From Promerops cafer (Eukaryota; Chordata; Aves; Passeriformes; Nectariniidae): a stretch of DNA of 64,000 nt. A program made the position numbers and the translations under genes. This document shows, piece by piece, positions 36,501 to 48,200 of this stretch. Below the pieces are notes generated by a model that was not told the origin of the DNA, made no database searches, and was given only the letters and a program-made list of their open reading frames with translations. How positions within the stretch are numbered: position 1 is the first letter of the stretch; every line of letters begins with the position of its first letter. Location: assembly GCA_013398275.1 (NCBI GenBank), contig VZSE01014423.1:62001-126000 (forward strand), read 5' to 3'.

Positions 36501-37880
36501 TTCTCCAAGTACAATGAAGGTCGTTGAATGTGGGCCTTTAGTTTTCTGTTATTTCCGATAAAGAGATTTTTCCCTTAATTGCTTTGTATTTACTGTGTGT
36601 AACTGTGTCATCTTGTTTTTGCACGTACAGCTAACAGTTGTTCCCCTGCTACAGCAACTTGATTTCAGTGCTTTTAACTATTGCTTGAGGTAAGAACGTG
36701 TCTAAGAGCTTCCCTGGCTGGACCCAGAGTTGGGCACAATGCTCCTCTCTGTTCTGTGGCACCCAGACCCTGCAGGTGCAGGACTCAGCTCAGTGCTCTA
36801 CTGCCTCTCTACCCACGCTACCCTAACATAAAGCCAGACCAAAGCTGCCTCTGTGGTGGGTGCATGGTTTTCTGTGTGGGTGCACGATCTGACTTCACAC
36901 TTCTGGCAGGCTTTCAGAGGTGGAAGATCATGTGTTTGACCACTGTTGGTCAAATTGTCTGGCCTTTGACTGCTCATAATTATCCTGAGATATGTTGAGA
37001 TTGAGGAACAAAAATCTCTGTAAAACTGAGAAACTTGGTGTTTTGGAACTGGGGGTTTTAGAGCTGAATGTCACATTTGGTGTGGGTATACACACATTTA
37101 TTGACTTTTTATTTGCACCAGAGTAATTATTTTATTTTAGAGGATCTGTTGTTTGCTGGCACAAAAGAAATTTCCAGTACTTTTCAGGTTTTATGTTTGT
37201 TCCTTGTTGCTTGCTTGTATCACATTATGCAGTTAGTTCTACAGCTGCCCTAGTGATGGGCGTCGGCCTTACAATCTTTTGCCTAATTGCAATTTTCTGT
37301 CATATGGAATTAAAAATAGGAAATTGAGTCCTTCCTGATAGTTCCACTTGCTTTTCATTTAAACCCTAGCAATAGAAAGAGATCTCAATCAGGAAGAGAA
37401 ATGGTCCCCAGGATAAAACAGATGTTCTGGGATTCCTTACTTCCTTTCCACCTCCCAGCCCCTGTTTCTCTGGCTTCCCTGGGACACTTGCAGGGAATAT
37501 GGCCCTGCCAGTGTATCGAGGGCCAATAGAAACTTTCTCAGTGTGGACAGGAGCTCTCCCAGTTTAAAGTGACTAGGAATATATTCAGTATTGTTATAAA
37601 ACTGATAATTGCAAATGTGTAAAGAGCAATTAAAAAAATCCATGTTTGCCATTAAAAAAGAATTTTAAATCATGCAAAGACCTTTTAATGTGGTGTTGGT
37701 CTTCTTCAGTACACTTAATTTGCTGATTGTTTCTTTGATTTCAGTCTTGCTGGCCTGTTGTAAGGATGATTCATTAAAGATGAATGTTGTTCTTTGTTGG
37801 GAATGGGGAAAACACAAGGCATTCACTGATTTGTTTGAATTTGGCTGCTGATTGTGCTTGAATCAAATTTTATCATATTC
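33512..37880. other. Intergenic, no gene recognised
   Basis: AT-rich at first, with an (AT)6 run at 33559-33570. A conspicuous pyrimidine-rich block runs from about 34750 to 36350 (listed separately). Further right is ordinary AT-rich sequence with a GC-richer patch at about 36700-36850. Open frames of up to 107 codons occur within the pyrimidine block and look compositional. Confidence 0.7.
34750..36350. repeat. 1.6 kb pyrimidine-rich strand-asymmetric block
   Basis: The + strand is strongly enriched in T and C with few G and A for about 1.6 kb, unlike either flank. It begins with an imperfect 20-bp tandem duplication (CTTTATTCCCTGCTCTGAGC at 34765-34784 against CTTTATTCCCTTCTCTGATG at 34785-34804) and continues as non-periodic CT-rich sequence. 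The opposite strand yields a charged 81-codon open frame (35182-35427), probably only a result of purine composition. It could be an eroded low-complexity expansion or the remains of an unknown repeat; I cannot assign a family. Confidence 0.5.
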
Positions 37881-38125
37881 AGGTTGCAATGGACCTTGAG
37901 AGAAGTCTCTAGTCCAGCTTCCTGCTGAGAGACAAGTCAATGCTGAATTCAGAGCAGGGCTTAAGGCTTCAGCAAGATCTAGAAACCCTCAAGGGAGGGT
38001 GATTGTGCAGCTTCTGTGGGCAGCCTGCTCCCGTGCCTCGCTGTAAACATTGTTTGCCTTGTGTGCAGCCAGAAACTCCTCAGTTACAAGTTATGGCCAC
38101 TCTTTGTTCTTCTGCCACTCCTCAA
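37881..38125 (-). mobile_element. Old CR1 LINE 3' fragment
   Basis: The segment starts AGGTTGCAATGGACCTTGAG and continues TCTAGTCCAGCTTCCTGCT, then a TGTGCAGCTTCTGTGGGCAGCCTG block and an AGTTACAAGTTATGGCCA.TCTTTGTTCTTCT block. These match, in order, the reverse complement of the avian CR1 3' region. It is diverged by many substitutions, so probably an old insertion, on the minus strand and 5' truncated. Confidence 0.75.
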
Positions 38126-41100
38126 ATGTTCTTTATATTGCAAAAGGGTAAGTCAGGTATTGGAACAAAGGGAGAACTTAGGATGGTTTATTTTCTGAAA
38201 ATTTGTTATTGCTAACAAATATGTTCACGTAGTACTTCTGCATCCTTTGTGACGTGTACACCATATTCATTTGCAACTCGAGTGTAAAATAAAACTTTTG
38301 GCAGTAAAACTTGATACAAACGTTCTGTGATGTTTATGGCCTGGATTTTCTCAATTGTTAACTTTCAAATCTGCTAAATGTTTCCTGGCAGATCACAGTT
38401 GTGCCCACCATGATGAAGCAGGGAAGTTGGGATCCTGAACATAACTCTGCTTCTGTTTTCTGGGGCCTGCTCTGAGGAAGGGAGCTTACCACTGGGCATG
38501 GGATGGGAAGAGAATGAAGCCAGCAGGTGTCAGATCACTGCTGGTTATGGGAACACTACTTTAAACTCAAGTGTTGGTAGAAACTTGCTTGGAGAGATTT
38601 ATCAAAATTGAAATTTGAGGAGGAAAATGACTAGAGCAGGGGCAGCTTTCAGAGCAGTAGGGGTTTTTTTTGTAAATTTTGCCCTGTATTAAATGAGAAC
38701 TTGAAACTTCTGATGACAAACTTCTTGGGAGCAAATAAAGAATATGACAGATTCAATTTCAAACCTGTCAAATTCTTTGAGGAAACAATTTCTGTAAACC
38801 AAGAATAATTTCTTGGTGTTATAAAATATCATTTAACAGTTACCAGTCCAGCAGTAGGGTGGTGGTGGCTGTGTGTCATTCTTGTACTAGAGCTTTAAAA
38901 GTGTTCAAAGGTTAAAAAAGAATAAAAGGAGTGGCAGATGATTCAAAGCTTTTGCTCTTGTGGGAGAATATTTGAGAAGATAATTATCAAATTTTGTGTG
39001 CATTTTTAACTTTTTAACCACTTTTAAATTCAATATGCATTTTTATCAATAATAATTTTTGTTCCTCTGGAACAAATCATTATTTTAGATTCTTATTTCT
39101 GCATAATGTGATGTGTTAGGAGTAAAATTCTTCCTGCTGTACTTTTCCTTACTGGGAAAGAATTTTCCAGAAGTGTAGACAGTGTAGTTGCACCGATTTC
39201 AACCTCCAAAGAAGGATGTCTTGCTTGAGTCTGGGGTGAGCAGTTAAAATGCTGCTGCCTATCGAAGGCAGAAGCACTGCTAGAAAGGCATAACACAACT
39301 TTCTGAGGACTTAAAAACTTTCATTGAGTTGGCATGGTAGAAAGGGATCCTAAAACTGTTGTTACTGTGGAGAGTGTTTTTAGTGTTGCGGCCTCTGAGA
39401 CAGGCTTTGGAAATACGGGGGCCTTCAGCTGCAGGATGCACTGGGCTGAATTCAAAGGAAATCTTCTTTTCTCCTTTAGCTGAGAGGTCTGGACTGCATG
39501 TTTGGGTCTGAAACAGAGCCTAGCTGAACACTCTTGCCTCGAGTGGGAGAGTTTTTGTAGGTAGTTTGCATGGAACAGCCAATAATAAGTCAGTAATTTG
39601 AAGAACCATGTACAGCTACCCCATTTCCATAATTCAGTTGTTCTAGTCCAGAGCTTACATGGATACAGAGATGACTTCAACTGCTCCAACCTTTTATCAT
39701 AGAAACAGGACAAAGGTTCCCATTTTGTGGTTGTATTGTCCTGTGGTGTGTTTTTTGTTGTTGGTTATTTTTTGGTGGTTTTTGTGTGTTTGCCAAACAC
39801 TTCTCACCTTAAAACAATAATAAAAATTGTTCCATAAATGTGAAATTTATATACATTTATGCACACATAAGCGAGGCTTACAAAACACTGCATTCTTCTT
39901 TATAGCAAACCTTTGTAAGTGGATGTGTAGTCACACAGATGCTGTTGGCTGCCCTTTGCTCTCACATGGCACTGTTGGGAATGTGAACATCTTTTCTTTG
40001 TTCAAATCTAAGGACTGATCCTAGGAACATAAAATGCAAGGTGTACGCCTTTAACAGAAAATTCCTCATACTGCAAAATGAGGCAATTACTTGGTTTTTC
40101 CAGAGCGCCGTGTCCTGTGTGTGGGTGCCTGTGGTAAGCCTGGCCGGGAGCGAGGCTGGTGCTGGCTCCAGCATCATTAACTGGGAGCCTGCTGACACTG
40201 GCCATTGATCCAGCAGCCAGCACGGGGCCTCTGGGCTGCTGAGTTTCCTCCCCCAGCTCCTGCTCCTCCCTGGGGATAACCAATTGGAAGGAATGACCCA
40301 CTTGCCTGGATTTTGGAGAAGCAGTGGGCAGTTCACTGTGAATTGTCAGCTCAAGCAAAAGGGCAAAGGATCGTGTGGGTGACCCTTGTCTGTTATTGGT
40401 GTTCTCTTGCTGTAACACTGGGCCATCCCTCACAATGTCACAAATCCCAACAAGACCTTCTGAAACTCCACCAATGCAGTAACTGGAAAGCTGTCATCTT
40501 TACAGCGGTAATGATACAAAAGGGTGGTGATGGTTTTGAGCTAAAATGCTTTTTAAAAGAAGTTCTGCCTGTTTAGTAAGTGTTTATGATGGTAAGCAAT
40601 GTATTTATAAAACTGTATTTTACTGGAGAATTGCTTTATTTTTTATTTTCTGAGAGTGCACATGTTTGATGACAGTGGTCCCAAATGGATAGAAACAGAT
40701 GGATGTTCAGGTAATAGCCATGAAATTGAACATATTACTTCTTATAGGTACCATATTCTTCCCTTTTATTGTTGCCTTCAGTCTTGGATGTTTTCTTTAA
40801 ACAGAACTGATAGCTCTAAAAACTGTCACAGGTTTTATAAAGGCAACTTACACATACACTGTGTGGTATGAGAATTTTGTGCATGTTTTGCAATTAATGA
40901 TTTATATTTCTTTTTTTCTGTATGAAAGTTAAATTAGACGCAGAATGATTTTTTTTTTTTTGTAAGAGTAGTATCCAAGTGCCTTTATAACGATCAGAAT
41001 CCCATTGTAACTGTGTGAGAATATTTTCTGTATTGAGCACAGGTACACCTGCAGTGTGTTGCCTCACAGCTTGATTTGGAATGCTGGCAGCCATTTGCCT

Positions 41101-44100
41101 GCAGCAAAGCACCTTCCAAATGTATAACTTCTTGCTTTATGAGGCTCTTGTTGGAATTTGGCCCTTTTATTTCCTCATGATATTGAATTTCTGGCTTTGT
41201 ATAGGACCATCAAGCTACTGCTAAAGGAACTAGAAAGTAGATCATAATTGTAATTTATTTCACAGTAATTGAGCATAAAATTCTGTGCTTAAAATGCAGT
41301 CCTAAAACACAACTTCCTTTTAAATCAGACACTGCAGTTCCCTCATAAACTTTAAAATATTGTCAGCATTATATCTTTACATACTTCATAACTTTATGTA
41401 ATGAAAACTTGAAATAGAAATTCTGTTTGAATGCATGAAGTGCCTCAGAGTTTAAATTGCAAGAAATCAATCGTGTTCTTCAGACCTCTCAATAATTGTC
41501 CTTATATTCATTCTTTAAGGTCCTAGCTAAGTTGAAATGCAGTATTTCATTCCTGACATTTAATCCATTAAAATGTCCTTGGAGATGTATTATTCCCTTA
41601 AAATAATTTACGTGTCCCCTACAATGAACACAGACTACTGGAGGTATTTCAGAATAATTTTTGCTCTGCTCCAGAACATAAATAGGAAACATATACATGC
41701 CTCTTCTGAAATTAGTTATATAATTGTCATGTGAAAACCATGTTGTCATAGTCTCGGGACTACTTTTTGTTCCCATATTTGTTAAAGTATCACACTCTTA
41801 ACAGATCATGATTGCATTAATTGATACTGTACCTTTGGCCGTTCTGGCTTGTGTGGCATTTTGTTCAGTTTGTAAATGAATTAAAGTGGTACTTCTGAGG
41901 TCAGTCTGCCCTGAGTTATTAAGATCCAGTAGATCTGTCCATCTGCACTGTCAGGGTGACAATTTCCTACAAGACACTGATTTGAAGGAGAGGGAGGCCG
42001 GTTCTGGGGGAGTCTGTGGGATGAGCTCCCCCTCCAGCAGCTGAGCTTGTGCAGCCTCTGCAGAGCTCTTGCCTGGCCGTGGGGTGTTTTACAAGCAGGG
42101 AAGTGCTGGCTGGGTCATTTAAGGTGTGTGGCATGGGAATACCTGTTCCATTGAACTCCATGGATGCCCATCTTTGACCACCATAAAGGGACTTGATTAT
42201 TCACGTGTACTGAGCATTTATTATGTGGGTGTGGGTGTTGTAGACACTTTTAAACTAGCCGAGAAAATCATGTGGCTGTCATTGGAAAGCCTGATCTGCT
42301 GCTCAGTATGGAAAAACCTGGCACACTTTTACCCTAATCACCCTGTGTTGTACAGTTTGACCCTAATTATGTCTCACTTTCCATTTCATTTTTTGCGTGC
42401 GACTTGCACAGTGCAGGCTTCCATCATGTTCCACACAGATGTTCCCAGGCAGAACGCTTCACGGCAAATTGGCTGAGTGAGCAGGAGTCCTGGTTCCTGC
42501 TCTTTCTGGAGTGGAGCCAGTTCCTACAGTGCTTCTGGCCTTTTTTTAGCATTCCCAGTTTCTGTGGGATTCTGCATTTCACACCAGGCTTAGCTGGTGG
42601 TTCTGCATTTTGCCCTTACCTTTGCTCCACCCTGTGCTTTGAGAATCTTCTCTTTCAGTGTTACCCCCTTTTCACAGCATCTGGCTTGGTAACCTTTTCT
42701 TATTCTCCTGTAATTTTGTGCTTGCTTTCTCATGCACCTCTGCTGTGATTTGAGGGTGAGATGGCTTTGGTGATTCCTTTCCCCATCTCCCTAGTGGGAC
42801 ACAAAAATCAATTTCCATTCAGGGAATCTGGGAACATTGCAAACTGCTTTGCCAGAGTCCCAGTCCCGTAGAAGCTGGGCTAGGAGCCTCTGAGCAGGCT
42901 TTGTTAGCTCAGCTGAGCACAAAGGATGATCACCAAACAATTTGCACATGGCAGCTGTTGAGAAAATTGAGAGGCCACAGTATGGAGGATTTTGAAGGGA
43001 AAATTTTCCTGAGTGAAGATCTCAAGTTGTGCTCCAGGACAGTGTGGGATTAGATCTTAAGCAAACACTCTTGTGAAGAGTATTTGTGCAGGATTACAAG
43101 GAATGAAACAATTACCCAGAGGATAGCACCTTTCAAAAGAATTGCTATAATTTGGCTGGTACTGGTAAACTTGCTGTTTTCTCTGTCTGTATTGTCTCCA
43201 TTAAGACTCACTGCAGAGCAAAGCAAACAGTGGTTTCTCTTTTCCTGAGAGATGATTTTGTTGATGAATGTGGGCTGTATAAAAAAAAAAGATTTTTCTG
43301 TGCTTTTATAACAAATATACTTCTTTTTGATTCAGCACTAATCCTTAAGAACTAATGAGGATCCAGGCAGACTTTTTTTTTTTTTTTAATAGCACTGCCT
43401 TTTACTGTTGCCAGCAAAGATAACTGCATGTTTGGTTATTGTTCCATAATAATATTTTTATTAGAACATGTAGTTTCTTTAGCTTTTTTTTCATCACAAG
43501 ATCTGCTGCCCTTAAAGGGAAGTATAAAGAGCAGCAGTATCATATTTGATCTGAGATAGATATTGTCTTCCACACAGCTACCAATACACAAATACTGAAA
43601 TGCTTCTAAATCCTTGAATCTGCTTAAGAGATTGATACATTACTCATGCTCACTTACTTCTGTGGATCAATATTTCATGATCTATTTACTAATACAAAAT
43701 GAATGTTTCTATTTTTGGCTTAAAATGTGGTGGGTTGGTGGTTTTTTTTCTTTTCCCAGTTTCTAACAAATTGCTGCTTTTGATTTTTCAGGCTTGATGG
43801 GCCACTGGCATTGGCAGGTGGTGGAATGACACAATGCAATATGATATGCCAAAGTAGTTGGGCATCACTTGTCATCTTGTAGACAAGTGAGGCAGAGGAA
43901 ATAAGAGAATACATGAGTCTCTCAATATGCAGGCAAAAAAAGGGACGTCTTCCATAAGATAGAAATGTTTTTCTAGAACTGCCTCCTTCCATTTTATCCT
44001 CAGAATGGTGCAGTTTCCGTGGTATTCTATCTACACCATATTTGAGGTGTTGTAAATTAGTAAAGAAAACATTTTGCCTCTAATAAATAGCTCCATGTAA

Positions 44101-44560
44101 AATTTCACTTTTGTTTAGATTCTTTTTTTGCTTTCTGTAGTGCAAATAAGACACCATTAAAGATAGTAAAAATGTAAATAATGATCTTTAATGTTACAGC
44201 CTATGCTAAATGCAGTATACAAGCATATAGCCTGCTCTGAAGAATTGCTCTGTTCACTGCAGTTTCATAGTGATTGTTTGGCTTTTGACCAACTGAGATT
44301 ATTCTTTTTGTTTCAGGCAGAGCCATACCTCAGTCATTTGTCCAGTTGTTCAAGAGTACAAATGCTTATGCATGCATTTAGGGGGGAGCTGTCTATGAAC
44401 ATGTTTCTTGATTTTTGATGCCTCTAGGGCAGCATGGTGACAAATACTTAGAAACCTTCTACCTCAAATTACCTGTTTTCTCCTGAAGTTTGAGCTCTAC
44501 AAAACCTCTATGAAGTCCATCACAGGACATTGGTGCAAACAGGGTGAGATGGAAGAGCAG
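38126..44560. other. Intergenic, no gene recognised
   Basis: Mostly AT-rich unique sequence. It contains a well-formed AATAAA at 38288-38293, a G/T-rich low-complexity stretch at about 39735-39790, a GC-richer patch at about 40100-40290 with overlapping chance frames, and T runs near 43375-43388. I looked on the minus strand for exons of ATP6V1G3 and on the + strand for PTPRC, the next genes in mammals, and recognised none. Confidence 0.65.
38288..38293 (+). promoter_or_regulatory. Well-formed distal poly(A) signal candidate
   Basis: AATAAA is followed after about 30 nt by a G/T-rich element (TTCTGTGATGTTTATGG), the usual arrangement of an active cleavage site. It could end a very long NEK7 3'UTR (about 7.6 kb) or an unannotated + strand transcript, or be chance next to the old CR1 copy. 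Confidence 0.35.
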
Positions 44561-45200
44561 CCTGTGTTTGCCCAGCGCGTTTTTCCCGTGTGTGTGCAGG
44601 GGCACGAGTGGTGAGTCCTGCGGAGTGGCAGCTGGTGCGTGCCGCTGGGCCAGAGCTGCCACTCCGCTCCTGGCAGCGCTCGGCTGCACGGCTCCTCTCC
44701 TGCACGCTGCAGGAGCTCTTAACCTCTCCCAGGTGGTGTGGGACACACCTGCTGCAGGTAACTCAGTTTGCAGCTGCAGGCTGGGATGCAGGTTGGGCTC
44801 CGGGTGGGAGCACAGAAGAGAGGCCGTGAGCTGCCGGGCCTTGGCGTGACGAAGGGCGGCGCAGCCAGGTGAGGGAGGCGCGGCGGGAGCCCAGCGCTGA
44901 GGAGGAAAAGCGAAACTTTCCCGCCTTTGGACTGTGAGGGGATAAAAGCCCAGGGGCCCCTTTTTGGGGTCTCTCCCCATCTCGGGCCGTGTCTGTGTTA
45001 TTGTGCCGTGAATAAATGGCTTTGTGGAACGAGACTGGGGCGCTGCCAAGGGAAAGCTGGGACGGAGCCGGTGAGGAAGGCTGGTCTGACTGTGAGGGGG
45101 GCGTGGGGAGCCAAACGGGACCCGTGGGGTCCCTGGAGCCGCCCGCCGTGAGGGGGCTCCGGTGCCTGGCCTTGGGAGTGTGACTGCCAGGGAGTCTCGG
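44561..45200. other. CpG-rich intergenic patch
   Basis: About 640 bp with much higher GC and CpG density than any neighbouring sequence. Overlapping open frames on both strands (up to 196 codons on the minus strand, 44459-45049) are expected from the scarcity of stop codons in such DNA; none has recognisable domains. The patch includes the LTR-like segment at about 44880-45035. Alternatives are an orphan CpG island or promoter of a non-coding transcript. Confidence 0.65.
44880..45035 (+). mobile_element. Possible solo LTR of an endogenous retrovirus (U3 end, R, start of U5)
   Basis: A TATA-like GATAAAAG at 44941-44948 is followed about 65 nt later by AATAAA at 45011-45016, with TGTGTTATTGTGCCGTG just before it. 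A promoter box and a poly(A) signal this close on the same strand is the signature of a retroviral R region, and this wording resembles avian endogenous retroviral LTRs I have seen. The boundaries are not secure: I found no convincing TG...CA ends or target-site duplication, and no gag, pol or env remains nearby. The high CpG content would fit a fairly young or unmethylated copy, but it could equally be a CpG-island promoter. Confidence 0.4.
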
Positions 45201-48200
45201 GAATGATCGCACTGGGAAGCTTCCTCAACTTCAAATTAAGGAAAATACAGTTAGGATGCTGAGGAGAAGGGGGGTCCCAGTTCAGAAGCAGAATTTCCTT
45301 TGTGTAGTAAAGGGAGAAAATTCCCAGGGATGGTTTTGACTGAGTTCTTGCAAAGGTTCCTCCAAAAATTGGTGTGGTAACTTTTTCTCCTGACTGCCCT
45401 GCTTTTGGATTCAGCACACTACGTTTGGTACTTGAGGTTGTTCAGGATCTTCCAGATTGCATCTGCATTGTTAAAACTGCTGTCTGGTTCCTCTGTTTTT
45501 GAACTTTCCTGGTCTGATCTAGGAGCATAATATTTTTAAAGATCTGTCTTCAGGTGTGTCTACTTCTACAGTTGCTTTAAAATAAATGTTTGCTTTAAAA
45601 TAATTTGGAAGGACAAGAATTCTGCTCTCCATTATTTTTTCTATAATGTATTATCTTGTGTTTAACCATAGCGAAAAATATTTCTTTCTTCTGGTATATG
45701 TTGCTCTTTTTTTCCTTTGCATAAATGAATTTTGCAGTTCCTCACATTTTTCTCTAATTTTGATGGTTCTTAATGAATCTGTAGTATTTGAAAATACTTC
45801 AACCCTATTTTAAGTGCAGTAGTATTTATACAAAGCTTAGTATTCATTCCAGGTTTGCTCTTTATTACATGCTGGCTCATAGACCGAGGCAAAACCATTG
45901 AATTTTGGGTCACAGCAGGTTTGGAATGCATTTTTCTTATGATCACAGGCTTGTTTCATGCTTTGGGGTGGTGCTGATTTAGAGAGAGAGGCAAATGCAG
46001 AGTGTGCTGCTGCTCCAGAGACTTAGCAATCAGCAAGGCATCCTCACCTAATCACATCCTTTGCTTTTTGAAAATAATCTTTCCCAAAAGGAGCAGGTGT
46101 TAATTCCATGTATTGAGGACAGCCATCATGCAACTATATACAAATGTGCCAGAAAGAAACCCTTTTAAAGGGCTTTTTTACATTTGTGTTGTGAATGAAG
46201 CTTGACTGCAAACAATTCCTACAACCCACGATGGACGTATTGTCTTTGTGGCTGGGTGACTCTGGGTGCTGCTTGCATATTGGCAGTGGTGGAGTTCCTT
46301 TAAAGCTCATTTAATATCAAACTATCAATCTTTGCTGTCTTCATTTAACCCAAATTCCATTTCCAGCATAGCTTTAGCAGTACTATGGGGGAAGTAGGAA
46401 TTAGGACATGGTGGCCTCTAACTGGCTTCATTTCCTTGGCCCTGTTTGCCTGCACTGGGGGCAGAGCATCCCACACCATCGCTGCCACCCTCTCCTGTAG
46501 CAGCAGGAAAGCATCCATGCCACTGTGCCCCCTTCCAGGGGGTGGGAAGCTGTTCCTTACCCCTACAGGCCCTTGGCACTGCCAATTGGATATTCAAAGT
46601 TGTATTAGTTAGTACAGTATTTAGTACAAAGTTAGTACAGTATTTAGTTTCACAAAATACTGTATCTTCCTCTGTCGATATTAATTTCAGATGTGTTTTG
46701 GTAGAAATGAAGTTTTCTCTGGTTCCAATACTGGCCTATTTAGGCAGTTAAGGAGAAAAATTATCTGTATCTACCCACATTTATTCCTTAATGATGAGGA
46801 ATATAGAGGCAACCTTTCCATATATGCATATTATCCCTGCTGAAAATAATTGCTAAAACTGCTCTCAAAAAACTACGCAAAGGAAGAACTTCTACGGTAT
46901 TCTTGAAGTAAGCTGTGAGTTGAGAATTAGAAACCCCCTGGCCCAGTAAGAAATGGATTTTGTGGTCTCTTTGTACTGTTAAAATTTCTTTTGGAAAGGA
47001 ACTCCCACTGTCTAAAGTACCATAAGGTTTTACAAGTGTTCAGAAGATGAAATGCAACCAGATGTTAAGTTCAAGGAGCAAGTTAACTACTGTTGTCAGA
47101 TGGAAAAGCTTTTTTGTGTTTGGTAACTTCTCCTTACCTTCTCTCCTTCTCTGCCCCCACCCCCTTTGTTCTCTTGACCACAGCAGCAACCAGACTGCCT
47201 ATCTCTTCTGCAAGGAAACTGGTGCTTCACTCACAGCTGAAGGGAGAAATCTCTGAATTGTACAGGGCATATAATTAAATTGATGGCTGCTCAGATTAGC
47301 AAAGTCTTTTACTGAAATGGGTTATCCAACTGAACTGCTGTAGTTAAATATAGTTTACCTTTAAGTGGATATTCAATAAGCAGAAGAGAAGTCTCTAACA
47401 GCACAGTGAAAATGTATTAAGGGCACATGAAAAGGATTGCTCATGTCCGGCACTCTCACCTTAGTGCTGCTACAATGATGCTATTTTTGCCTTAACACTT
47501 TTTTTTCATAATGTGATTCAAATACATAAAAGGTGCATGGATTTGAAGCACATCAGAGGTCATTTCCTCCTGTGACTCACTAATCAGCTCCGGTACTTTC
47601 ATATGTACAGCAGGAACTTTCAGACAAAGGTAAGATTAGTAGCTAAGCAGACAAAGAGAAAATGGAGGAAAATAATAGCAGTGGTGAGTACATGCATCAA
47701 GTAAGTGTGGCCCAATATTTTTATGTCTTTTTTTGATAGATTGCTTTGGATGCTTCTGGGCAACACTGAATGCAGCATTTTTTCATCTCTATCCCAGAAG
47801 GATTATTCCAATGGTTCACCTTAGATTCTGCACAGAATATTACTTTGATACTGTAATAGCTTTGGAAATGCTCTTCTTTGATGTCAAGAGCTGTATAGAA
47901 CTGTTCTTTTGATTAAGACACACTTACACACTTGAAAAACCTAATAATAGATAAAAAAAGAAAAAAATGATCATCATTTGTGCTTTATTAAACTAGATCT
48001 ATGGGAGAGATGCAGAACATGTGTGCATCTGTATCCCCTGTCTTGATCTGTTATCTTTCTGTTGGAAACCCTCACAGTGTGTCTGTCTCTGTCTTGAATA
48101 GCCCAGGAGCCTATTTTTTTTTCCCCTCTTCATTTTATGACTTTCACCTTTCTTCTGCCAATGAATGCTTGCAGACTGAAGAACCTGGCTGACAAATGGA

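Noticed and set aside
38003..38215. 70-codon frame rich in Cys and Pro
   Set aside because: Its first part lies inside the old CR1 fragment, so it is not an independent gene.
44459..45049. 196-codon open frame on the minus strand, the longest uninterrupted one in the window
   Set aside because: It lies in CpG-rich DNA where stop codons are rare, has no recognisable domain, is rich in Ala, Pro and Arg, and overlaps other frames on both strands.
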